Under the pieces are notes generated by a model. It had not been told where the DNA came from and ran no database searches. It was given only the letters and a program-made list of their open reading frames with translations. A stretch of DNA of 64,000 nucleotides. It comes from Micromonospora sp. NBC_01796 (lineage in GTDB: Bacteria; Actinomycetota; Actinomycetes; Mycobacteriales; Micromonosporaceae). Where the stretch lies: positions 4,340,001 through 4,404,000 of the forward strand of contig NZ_CP109078.1 of the NCBI RefSeq assembly GCF_035917455.1, in the 5' to 3' direction. Shown in pieces: positions 34,923 through 42,073 of the stretch; positions within the stretch are counted from its first letter, which is position 1, and each line of letters starts with the position of its first letter. A program made the translations under genes and the position numbers.

Positions 34923-35966
34923 ATGACGTCACGACCCATCCTCGGAAAGCTCCGACCCGTCACCGCGGTTCTGCTGCTCAGTGCGGTGCTGTTCAGCGGT
35001 TGCAACAACGCGCCGGTCGTACCCGGAGCTTCGGGTCCGTCGGCCTCGACGTCCGCCTCGTCGTCGACCGGCTCGGGCCCCGCTGGCCCGGCGTCGCCGT
35101 CCGGCCTGCCGGGTTCGCCCTCCGCGACCGCGGGTACGTCACCCACCCCGTCGACCGGAAGTACGCCCCCGAAGGCGACCCCGACCGGCAAGCCGAGCAC
35201 CCAGGCGCCCCCGGCCGGACCGGGTGTCTCGTCGGCGAAGAAGGGTGTGGCGGTCTGGGACTTCAACGGTGCGAGTCAGGCCCTGGCCAATTCGAAGGCG
35301 AGTTGGTACTACACCTGGAACACCGGGCACTCGGGCATCACCACTCCGGGTGGGGTGCAGTTCGTGCCGATGCTCTGGGGTGCGAAGAGCGTCACCCCCG
35401 GCGAACTCGCCAAGGCTAAGGCCGCCGGCCCGTACCTGCTCGGGTTCAACGAGCCGGACCTGGCCGAGCAGTCGAACATGACCCCGGAGGCGGCGCTCGA
35501 CCTGTGGCCGCAGTTGGTCGCGACCGGCGCCACGCTGGGCAGCCCGGCCGTCGCCTGGGGCGGTGCGGACGCGGGCGGTTGGCTCGACCGGTTCATGTCG
35601 GGGGCCAAGGCGCGGGGTCTGCGGGTCGACTTCATCGCCCTGCACTGGTACGGCGGCGACTTCAACACCACCAACGCCGTCAACCAGCTCAAGCAGTACC
35701 TCACCGCGGTCTACAACCGGTACAAGGTGCCGATCTGGCTGACCGAGTTCGCGTTGATGAACTTCGTCAACGGTGGTCAGCGTTTCCCGACCCAGGAGCA
35801 GCAGGCCGCGTTTGTCACCGCTTCCACGAAGATGCTCGCCGGCCTGCCCTTCCTCCAGCGCTACGCCTGGTTCGGGCTGCCGGCCACGGACAAGGACCAG
35901 TCCGGACTGTTCCGTACCGGCACCGAGGCGACCGCCGTCGGCCGCGCCTTCCAGGCCGCCGGCTGA
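34923..35966 (+). CDS. GH128-like secreted lipoprotein (glucan hydrolase-like)
   Basis: A 347-residue lipoprotein. The signal LRPVTAVLLLSAVLFSGC ends in a lipobox (LFSG-C) at about residue 22, followed by a ~75-residue Ser/Thr/Gly/Pro linker and a GH128 (Asl1-like) domain at about 105-347 with putative catalytic Glu177 (GFNEPDL) and Glu275 (WLTEFAL). GH128 enzymes act on beta-1,3-glucans. It is almost identical to the C-terminal domain of the preceding sigma fusion, so both may see the same polysaccharide: this one as an enzyme or scavenger, the other as a sensor. GTG 34911 is an in-frame alternative start. Confidence 0.88.
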   Translation: MTSRPILGKLRPVTAVLLLSAVLFSGCNNAPVVPGASGPSASTSASSSTGSGPAGPASPSGLPGSPSATAGTSPTPSTGSTPPKATPTGKPSTQAPPAGPGVSSAKKGVAVWDFNGASQALANSKASWYYTWNTGHSGITTPGGVQFVPMLWGAKSVTPGELAKAKAAGPYLLGFNEPDLAEQSNMTPEAALDLWPQLVATGATLGSPAVAWGGADAGGWLDRFMSGAKARGLRVDFIALHWYGGDFNTTNAVNQLKQYLTAVYNRYKVPIWLTEFALMNFVNGGQRFPTQEQQAAFVTASTKMLAGLPFLQRYAWFGLPATDKDQSGLFRTGTEATAVGRAFQAAG

Positions 35967-36011
35967 GTCGAGTACAAGCGGGTCGAGTACAAGCGGGTCG
36001 AGTACAACGCG
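35967..36011 (+). repeat. 15-bp tandem repeat, three units
   Basis: GTCGAGTACAAGCGG occurs three times head to tail directly after the lipoprotein stop codon (the third unit is slightly changed). It fills the gap to the DUF305 gene. Its role is unknown; slippage would change only the intergenic spacing. Confidence 0.85.
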
Positions 36012-36029
36012 GAAGTGGGTACTGAGCTG

Positions 36030-36662
36030 ATGACCGGTGTGGGTGTCGCAACCGCCGCCCGAACCCGGAACTGGCGACTCGTCGGCGCCGTCGCGATCCT
36101 GGTCGCGACGGCGCTGGCCGTGGTGCTGGTGCAGGGCTGGGGGCGGGACGGGTCCCGGGCGAAGGCGAACGAACCGGCGGCGACAGCGGCGCCGATCGTC
36201 CTGAACGGAACCGATGTCGCGTACCTCCAACTGTTGATCCCGATGAACGACAGCGCGCTGGTGTTCTTCTCGTACCTCGGCACGAGCGAGGCGGCCACAC
36301 CGGCGCTGCGGGAGTTCGCCGGGCGCCTCGCCGCGACCCACCGGGCCGAGGTGGGCGAGATGCGGTCGCTGCTGGCCGCCGGGGGTGTGCCCGAGGAGAA
36401 CATCCACGAGGGCCACCAGATGCCCGGCATGGTCACCGAGCTGCGGCTCGCCGACCTCAAGCAGGCGCCGCCGGCCGAGTTCGGTGCCCGCGCGGTCACC
36501 CTGATCCGGGAGCACCTGGCCCAGAGCGCGGTGGTGTCCCGCTCGGAGCAGACGTCGGGCGGTGACGACCGGGTCAAGGCCGTCGCCGCCGGCCTGGAGA
36601 AGGCCAGGAACGCCGAGCTCGCCGAGCTGGAGGCGCTGCCGGGAACGTCGGGGGCGGGCTGA
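36030..36662 (+). CDS. DUF305 family membrane-anchored protein
   Basis: A 210-residue protein with one N-terminal TM (VGAVAILVATALAVVLVQGW, about 18-36) and an outside DUF305 (ferritin-like helical) domain. It shows DVAYLQLLIPMNDSALVFFSYL and the second repeat QAPPAEFGARAVTLIREHL typical of the family, but several of the usual His/Met metal ligands are changed (for example LIPMND where HHxxM-type motifs are common). It may therefore have lost metal binding. ATG 36030; GTG 36015 is possible. It follows the GH128 lipoprotein by 63 bp. Confidence 0.75.
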   Translation: MTGVGVATAARTRNWRLVGAVAILVATALAVVLVQGWGRDGSRAKANEPAATAAPIVLNGTDVAYLQLLIPMNDSALVFFSYLGTSEAATPALREFAGRLAATHRAEVGEMRSLLAAGGVPEENIHEGHQMPGMVTELRLADLKQAPPAEFGARAVTLIREHLAQSAVVSRSEQTSGGDDRVKAVAAGLEKARNAELAELEALPGTSGAG

Positions 36663-36770
36663 CCGGACCGGGTACGGCGACACACCGGCCCTACCCCGTC
36701 GTTCGCACACCTGTCGGGTAACTTCGTCTTCTGGCCCTGGCAGTACCCCCGGACAGGAGAAGTTTCACGC

Positions 36771-37289
36771 ATGGGTAGAAAGACCGTTCACGTCTCCGAC
36801 TTCAGTGGCAAGGTCCTCCAGTCCGACGACGAGGTGGTTCGCGTCGTCGTCCTGGAACACCCCGACCTGGTGGCCGGACCCGTGCAGTTGGAGGCCAGGT
36901 CGGTCGAGGTGGAGAGCATCGACGACGCGTCGCTGGACGTCGCCGTCGTCGAGATCTACGACAGCCACGGTGGCGGTGAGCCGCGCCGGGTGGTGCTCAC
37001 CGCCAGCGAGTTCGACGCGCTGGCGACCGACGTACCGATGGCGCAGTTGCTCAAGACGGCGGAACGGATCAAGCCGGCGCGGGCGGCCAAGAAGACCGCC
37101 GCCGACCGGCTCGACTACGCCACGCTGGAGCACGCGGGCAAGCCGCACCGGGGCAAGACCACCGAGGAAGAGGCGCAACTCGTCCGCGAGCACCTGGACG
37201 AGATCAACAAGCGGCTGGCCGACGAGGGCATCCGCCAGATCGACCCGGCCGACCCCGAGCACGCTACGCGGTACGGCTTCCCGGTCTGA
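36771..37289 (+). CDS. Conserved hypothetical actinobacterial protein
   Basis: A 172-residue cytosolic protein that I do not recognise. Residues 1-65 are predicted beta-rich (MGRKTVHVSDFSGKVLQ, VVRVVVLEHPDL, VEVESIDDASLDVAVVEIYD), residues 95-150 basic and helical (AERIKPARAAKKTAADRLDY, KTTEEEAQLVREHLDEINKR). The basic C-terminal half could contact nucleic acid, but there is no identifiable domain. ATG 36771 has a GGAGAAG ribosome-binding site. It forms its own transcription unit. Confidence 0.7.
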   Translation: MGRKTVHVSDFSGKVLQSDDEVVRVVVLEHPDLVAGPVQLEARSVEVESIDDASLDVAVVEIYDSHGGGEPRRVVLTASEFDALATDVPMAQLLKTAERIKPARAAKKTAADRLDYATLEHAGKPHRGKTTEEEAQLVREHLDEINKRLADEGIRQIDPADPEHATRYGFPV

Positions 37290-37435
37290 GCGAACCGCAC
37301 CACGTCACACCGCCGGCCGGGTATCCGTACCCGGTCGGCGGTGTGGTGTCGGTGCCCTGGTCACGCCCGGTAGCCTTCGCCCCGACATCGGTGGCACCGG
37401 AAACCGGGACCGGGCGAGCGAGCGGGGAGACGGCG

Positions 37436-37903
37436 ATGGACGACGGGCAGGATCCGATCGACCCGCTCGCACTGGAGCGGCAGGTCTGTTTCGCGCTCTC
37501 CGTCGCCTCCCGCAACGTGGTGGCCCTCTACCGGCCGTTGCTCGAGCCGATGGGACTGACCCACCCGCAGTACCTGGTGATGCTGGCGCTGTGGCAGACC
37601 ACGCCGCTGTCGGTCAAGGCGCTCAGCCAACTGTTGCAGCTCGATCCCGGCACGCTGTCCCCGCTGCTGAAGCGGCTGGAGGCGAACGGCCTGATCCGGC
37701 GCCACCGGGATCCGCAGGACGAGCGTGCGCTCGCGGTGGTGTTGACCGAGTCCGGGCGGGCGCTGCGGGCGCAGGCGGAGCTGATCCCGCCCGCGGTGGT
37801 CGAACGGCTCGGGATGGAACTCGACGAGCTGCAGCAACTGCACGGGTCCCTGACCCGCCTGATCGCCGCTACCCGGGGCGTCGCCGGTACGGCCACGGAC
37901 TGA
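37436..37903 (+). CDS. MarR family regulator, OhrR-like
   Basis: A 155-residue winged-helix MarR protein. The N-terminal LALERQVCFALSVASRNVV contains Cys18 at the position of the reactive cysteine of OhrR organic-peroxide sensors. The HTH/wing region reads LSVKALSQLLQLDPGTLSPLLKRLEANGLIRRHRD with DERALAVVLTESG. OhrR usually represses a neighbouring ohr peroxidase gene, which is not present here, so its target is elsewhere or different. ATG 37436 has GGGGAGA upstream. Confidence 0.88.
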   Translation: MDDGQDPIDPLALERQVCFALSVASRNVVALYRPLLEPMGLTHPQYLVMLALWQTTPLSVKALSQLLQLDPGTLSPLLKRLEANGLIRRHRDPQDERALAVVLTESGRALRAQAELIPPAVVERLGMELDELQQLHGSLTRLIAATRGVAGTATD

Positions 37904-38014
37904 GCGGGAAACACGCCCCCAGATCACAGTCCCCGCCTCTTGCCGGGCTAATAATTGGTGTGCAAACTGTTGGCGTACCAAATATCTGGTCTCGACGGCG
38001 GGAGTGTGGTTGAC

Positions 38015-38287
38015 GTGGGTGGATCCGGGTCGAAGCGATCGTTCTTCGGGCGGGTGGCCGGGCAGGACCGGATGTTCGACTTCCTGTTCAAGATCCTCGG
38101 GCCGCCGACGGTGGAGAACGCGGTCCAGGGCACCACCGCCGAGGCCCGCGAAGGCTGGAAGCGCGACCTCGCGGCACGCAAGCGGTACAGCGCCGAACAG
38201 CGGGCCAAGCGGGAGGAACGTCGGCGGGGGAGCCGCTCCTCGACGCCCTTCCACACCCCGGCCGAGCCGGCGAAACCGATCGACTGA
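38015..38287 (+). CDS. Small basic protein of unknown function
   Basis: About 90 residues; family not recognised. It has one short amphipathic hydrophobic stretch (MFDFLFKILGPPTVENAVQG) and a strongly charged helical tail (DLAARKRYSAEQRAKREERR). GTG 38015 has GGGAG about 10 bases upstream; GTG 38006 would also work. It lies between the OhrR-like gene and an FkbM methyltransferase gene. Small Arg/Lys-rich tails of this kind are common in actinobacterial proteins of unknown role. Confidence 0.6.
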   Translation: MGGSGSKRSFFGRVAGQDRMFDFLFKILGPPTVENAVQGTTAEAREGWKRDLAARKRYSAEQRAKREERRRGSRSSTPFHTPAEPAKPID

Positions 38288-38433
38288 CCGATCTCCCGCC
38301 GCCCTCTGCTCGCCCTGCGACTGATCGATTCACGACACCGCGTCACCTTCCCGCTACCTGTCTCGTTGCGGTGAGGGCGCCGTACTCCGTACGCGTGCTC
38401 CAGGTTGCAGGTTTGAGCAGCGAGGAGGCGGGC

Positions 38434-39264
38434 GTGGCCACCTTCCGATCGGTCCTACGACAGGCGTTCCACATCTCCGGCGGGCAGCGGGTACGCATCG
38501 TCGCGCAGCGTACGGCGCTGCGGGCGAGATCCGGCGCCTTCCGCAACGAGATCGGCGTACGGATGCACGCCGATCCCACCGACATCCGGGGCGTACTCCT
38601 CGCGATGTACCACGGAAACCTCGACCGGAGCGCGGTCGCCACCTGGCGCCGGCTGGCCGAGGAACTCCGCCCCACCGTGGCACTGGACATCGGCGCCAAC
38701 TACGGCGAGGTGGCCTTCTCCACCCGCTACCACCAGCGGCTGCGCCAACTCCACCTGGTCGAGCCGAACCCCGCCGTGCTCCACCGGCTGCGCGAGACGG
38801 TCCGGCACAGCGGTGCGGACTACCCGGACATCGTGCTGCACGAGGGCGCCGCCAGCGACGAGTCCGGAACGGCGCGGCTGAACTTCCACACGCACTCCGG
38901 GGTCTCCTCGTTGCGCCTCCCGAGCGACCGGGGGGTGTCGGTGGACTGCTTCCGGCTGGACGAGCGGATCACCCTCGACCCCGACGACTCGCTGCTGTTC
39001 AAGATCGACGTCGAGGGGCACGAACTGGCGGCTCTGGAAGGAATGGCCGGACTGCTGCGCGGACGCCAGGTCGCCGGCATCTGCGAGGTGATGCACGCGG
39101 ACGACGAACTGCTGGAATTCCTCTGCGACCACTTCGCGGTCACCATCATCCGGGCCGGGGTGGAACATCCCGTCGACCTCGACGGACTGCGGGACACCAT
39201 CGCGCAGGCCCGCGCGACCGGCTGGGCGGGCCTGAGCAAGGACGTGGTGCTCCGGTCCCGGTAG
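38434..39264 (+). CDS. FkbM family methyltransferase
   Basis: A 276-residue SAM-dependent methyltransferase of the FkbM type. Motif I is VALDIGANYGEVAFSTRYH, followed by LHLVEPNPAVLHRLRETV (acidic ribose ligand) and the FkbM hallmark LLFKIDVEGHELAALEGM. FkbM enzymes O-methylate sugars or polyketides; the target is unknown. GTG 38434 follows GAGGAGG by 5 bases. No biosynthetic cluster surrounds it, and the next gene is a NUDIX hydrolase. Confidence 0.88.
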   Translation: MATFRSVLRQAFHISGGQRVRIVAQRTALRARSGAFRNEIGVRMHADPTDIRGVLLAMYHGNLDRSAVATWRRLAEELRPTVALDIGANYGEVAFSTRYHQRLRQLHLVEPNPAVLHRLRETVRHSGADYPDIVLHEGAASDESGTARLNFHTHSGVSSLRLPSDRGVSVDCFRLDERITLDPDDSLLFKIDVEGHELAALEGMAGLLRGRQVAGICEVMHADDELLEFLCDHFAVTIIRAGVEHPVDLDGLRDTIAQARATGWAGLSKDVVLRSR

Positions 39265-39307
39265 GTTTCCGGCACACGATCCGCTCGGAACAGGCAGGGG
39301 TACGCCG

Positions 39308-39883
39308 ATGATCAACCTGGCTGAGGTGGTCGGCACCGTCGAGGCATACCTCGACCGGTACGGCACCGAGCGGGCCCGGCTCGCCCCACTGCTGACCGCC
39401 CTCGACCAGGGTACGGCGATCACCGCCCGGTCGACCTTCACCGGCCACGTGACCTGCTCCGCGATGGTGCTCGACGCCGACTGGCGGGCACTGCACATCC
39501 ACCACAACGTGCTCAACCGCTGGCTCTGCCCCGGCGGACACCTGGAGCCGGGCGACACCACCCTGCTCGGCGCCGCGCTGCGCGAGGTCGAGGAGGAAAC
39601 CGGGATCGAGGCGGATGCCCTGGCGATCCTGGACCCGCTCCCGGTCGACATCGGCGTACACCGGTTCCCGGCGAACACGGCCAGGTGTGAACCCGAACAC
39701 TGGCACTTCGACCTCCGGTACGCCTTCACCGTCGCCGAACCCCCGCGGCTGAGGCTCCAGGCCGACGAGGTCGGTGGCTCCGCCTGGCTGCCGATCGAGC
39801 CCGGAGCCCTCGCCGAGAAACTGGAACCGCTGCGACACACCGCCGCAGGGACCGCCCCGGTTGCCGTCCCGTCCCGTGAATAA
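39308..39883 (+). CDS. NUDIX hydrolase
   Basis: A 191-residue NUDIX protein. The Nudix box is complete: GGHLEPGDTTLLGAALREVE followed by EETGIE, with the metal-binding REVEEE. The N-terminal third (EVVGTVEAYLDRYGTERARL) is a helical extension. Such enzymes hydrolyse nucleoside diphosphate derivatives (for example oxidised nucleotides or ADP-ribose). The start is ATG 39308 after GGCAGGGG. It faces the PRTase gene, 25 bp stop to stop, at the border of the lower-GC segment. Confidence 0.9.
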   Translation: MINLAEVVGTVEAYLDRYGTERARLAPLLTALDQGTAITARSTFTGHVTCSAMVLDADWRALHIHHNVLNRWLCPGGHLEPGDTTLLGAALREVEEETGIEADALAILDPLPVDIGVHRFPANTARCEPEHWHFDLRYAFTVAEPPRLRLQADEVGGSAWLPIEPGALAEKLEPLRHTAAGTAPVAVPSRE

Positions 39884-39908
39884 CCGCGGCTGGGTTCAGT
39901 CGCTCGTA

Positions 39909-40670
39909 CTACCTGTCGTCGACGGCGCAGCGGTCCATGTCAAACCAGGACGCTGCCCGTAGCCGATCGATGAGCGGCTTCGACGGGCCGTAGTCCGGAT
40001 TGACGCGACGACCGATGACTACCGCCGCGACTGCCGTGGCGCCGGCCGCCTTGAGGGCGAATGCCAGGGACTGGACGCGGCCCCCCGTTGTCCATGTGTC
40101 ATCGAGGAGGAGGACTCTACCCCCGGTCGCGCTGTCCGGCGGCAGGTGGAAGCGGTCATGGTGGAAGCCCCGCTCGTCCGCGCCGTACGCCGGGTTCGGG
40201 GCCGGGCGAATGACAGGGAGAGGCATTCGTCGCGTCACGATCGCTTCGAGCGGGTGTTCGCCCTGCCGGCCCCGCGTCGACGGGACAGTGACGATATGCG
40301 TGAACGTGCCGCCGAGTGCCGTGGCAAAGCACTCCCAGTGATACGCGAGGTAGAGGACCGTCAGCGACGAAAGATTTTTCATGGCGACGGCCGACGCCTG
40401 GGTCGACTTGTAGACGACCAGGCTGTGATCGTGCTGTCGGCCCTTGATCGAGTAAGCGATCGGGGCAACAACGTCCGCCTGGACGCCCCCGGACGTCGAG
40501 CGATGCTGGCTGCACTGATAGCACAACTCGAACCCACTGCCCGCGGTGCTGCGGCAGACGGCGCAGATACCGTCCCCCGGTGGCAGCGGATTGCGTAGAT
40601 AGTTGCGCTGGCGATCAACTACCTGTATCTCTTCATGCTGTGCGATCGCCCATTGCCTAAAGGAGCTCAA
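39909..40670 (-). CDS. Phosphoribosyltransferase-domain protein (ComF/amidoPRTase-like) paired with DprA-like gene
   Basis: A protein of about 253 residues. An N-terminal zinc-ribbon-like motif has four cysteines (CAVC at 36-39, CYQC at 50-53); the C-terminal half is a type I PRTase with the PRPP loop RVLLLDDTWTTGGRVQSLA near residue 190. It also has LVVYKSTQASAVAMKNLSSL, the ComF-type segment in which a chain Y-K is conserved. It overlaps the 3' end of the DprA-like gene by 14 bp, so the two are a unit. PRTase plus DprA/SLOG pairs have been proposed as defence modules (from memory). TTG 40670 start is uncertain. Confidence 0.82.
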   Translation of the reverse strand: MSSFRQWAIAQHEEIQVVDRQRNYLRNPLPPGDGICAVCRSTAGSGFELCYQCSQHRSTSGGVQADVVAPIAYSIKGRQHDHSLVVYKSTQASAVAMKNLSSLTVLYLAYHWECFATALGGTFTHIVTVPSTRGRQGEHPLEAIVTRRMPLPVIRPAPNPAYGADERGFHHDRFHLPPDSATGGRVLLLDDTWTTGGRVQSLAFALKAAGATAVAAVVIGRRVNPDYGPSKPLIDRLRAASWFDMDRCAVDDR

Positions 40671-41625
40671 GGCGCGGCAGACCTTCGAGTGCCTGTGGGG
40701 AGTCCGGTATTTCGCGTACGAGTTGGTTGACGGTCGTCACAAGCTCGTTGGCGTTGGATACGACGTAAACGCCCGGGCGTTTGGCGTACTCGCGTGCCCA
40801 GTCGTGCTCAAGGAGCGAGTCGGCAAGGACGACGGGGCGGCCGTGTTCCAGTGCGAGGCGAGCCTGCATGCGGGCGCCGCTACGGTATGCCGCTTCTACG
40901 ACAACCGTTGCGGCGGCATAGCCGCTCATGACCGCGTTACGCATGGGGAAAGTATGCTTGCCCGGAGGCGCGTCAGGCCAGAACTGACTGAGGACCAGAC
41001 CATTTTTGACGATCCGGTCCTGTAAAGTCTTGTTTGTGGCCGGATAGTACCTATTGACGCCCGTTCCTATGACCGCGACGGTGCGGCCACCCGCACGTAG
41101 GGCAGCGGTATGTGCGGCAGTGTCGATGCCCGCCGCAAGCCCCGAGACGACGGTAATACCCGACTCGGCTAGGGCGGTTGCGCAGGACTCGGCGATGCTG
41201 ACGCCGTGTTCGCTGGGCTTGCGTGTCCCGACCACTGCGACTGCCCATCGATCGTCCGCGACCGCACCGCGAGTGAATATGATCGGGGGCATCTGGTGGA
41301 TGTCACGCAGGCGAGCGGGGTACGTGTCATCGAACAGTGAGTGCACAGCGATGCCGTTGGCGGCCCACTCTTGTAATTCGGCGAGCGCGGCGTCCAGTGC
41401 ATCTCGCGCCGGGTCGTCCGCGAACAGCGTTGCCTCTGCCCCGAGACGTCGGTGGAGGGCGGTGAGGGCATTGCCCTCGGCAAGGACATCCGTGGCTATC
41501 TCGGTCCACCGCGCGCCGGGCTGACGGAGCAGCGCAACAAGGGCTGCTACCTGGGCCTCGCGGTCGTCTGGCATGGCAATGATCCTAGGAGTGTCGGGTG
41601 CGGGCGGCAGCGACACGGGGCCCAT
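40657..41625 (-). CDS. DprA/Smf-like SLOG-domain protein
   Basis: A 322-residue protein with the Rossmann-like DprA/LOG fold at about 105-290: VAVVGTRKPSEHGVSIAESC, VVSGLAAGIDTAAHTAAL, VAVIGTGVNRYYPATNKTL and FPMRNAVMSGYAAATVVVEA. Canonical DprA loads RecA on transforming DNA, but here the PG(N/S)xRN-type and C-terminal winged-helix parts are altered or missing, and the gene is paired with a PRTase rather than located by topA or comM. A nucleotide-sensing or defence role fits better. ATG 41625 has a strong GGGAGGAG upstream. GC content and codon use of the pair differ visibly from those of neighbouring genes. Confidence 0.85.
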   Translation of the reverse strand: MGPVSLPPAPDTPRIIAMPDDREAQVAALVALLRQPGARWTEIATDVLAEGNALTALHRRLGAEATLFADDPARDALDAALAELQEWAANGIAVHSLFDDTYPARLRDIHQMPPIIFTRGAVADDRWAVAVVGTRKPSEHGVSIAESCATALAESGITVVSGLAAGIDTAAHTAALRAGGRTVAVIGTGVNRYYPATNKTLQDRIVKNGLVLSQFWPDAPPGKHTFPMRNAVMSGYAAATVVVEAAYRSGARMQARLALEHGRPVVLADSLLEHDWAREYAKRPGVYVVSNANELVTTVNQLVREIPDSPQALEGLPRLELL

Positions 41626-41850
41626 TACCACTCCTCCCGTTGGTTGGCTCTTGACCCTAAGTCTCGTACAGGCGTACGGCAGTCTCTGTTCGGTCACGAT
41701 CACGTAGTTGTCGGGCCGAGCGTTACCGGCAGGGCGGCTGCGCAGGGCGCTGACCCGCTCACACCGGGTGACTGTCGGCTCTACCTCTTCATCGTTCCGA
41801 AGCCCACCGAGCGCTGAGGTTGTCCCCAGCGCGTCCCCTGCTCAGGGTAA

Positions 41851-41884
41851 CGCCCCTCCGGGCGATGGCCGGAGGGGCGTTTTT
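41851..41884 (+). terminator. Strong hairpin terminator beside tRNA-Arg
   Basis: CGCCCCTCCGG (41851-41861) pairs with CCGGAGGGGCG (41869-41879) around a 7-base loop, followed by TTTTT on the plus strand. It lies 16 bp from the 3' end of the minus-strand tRNA, so it may stop the tRNA transcript (hairpin) or plus-strand readthrough toward it. Confidence 0.85.
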
Positions 41885-41899
41885 GCAGCTAACCGTGGG

Positions 41900-41972
41900 T
41901 GCGCCCGGTAGGGATCGAACCTACGACCTTGGGATTAGAAGTCCCCTGCTCTATCCGCTGAGCTACGAGCGC
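41900..41972 (-). tRNA. tRNA-Arg (anticodon TCT)
   Basis: A 73-nt cloverleaf on the minus strand: acceptor GCGCTCG/CGGGCGC (with a T-G pair), D arm GCTC-AGCGGATA-GAGC, anticodon loop CTTCTAA with TCT at 34-36, T arm GTAGG-TTCGATC-CCTAC, discriminator A. CCA is not encoded. It reads AGA codons. Its 3' end faces the lower-GC PRTase/DprA segment, the side on which tRNA-targeting integrases insert; I saw no repeated attachment sequence. Confidence 0.95.
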
Positions 41973-42073
41973 CTGCTGTAATACGCGCGCGAGAAGGGTA
42001 CCCGCGCTGCCGGACGAGTGTCCGGCTGGACGGGGGGTCGCCGGCCCGGCCAGCACATACTAGGTTTTCACGG

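Noticed and set aside
36663-36770. Riboswitch or small RNA before the hypothetical gene at 36771
   Set aside because: Only 108 bp with an ordinary ribosome-binding site and no clear structure.
41626-41850. Possible small gene between the DprA-like gene and the terminator
   Set aside because: Short open frames exist but none has a ribosome-binding site or recognisable product.
39885-41972. Direct repeat of the tRNA-Arg 3' end marking an integrated island
   Set aside because: I compared the T-arm sequence with the NUDIX/PRTase junction and found no second copy, so an attachment site cannot be claimed.
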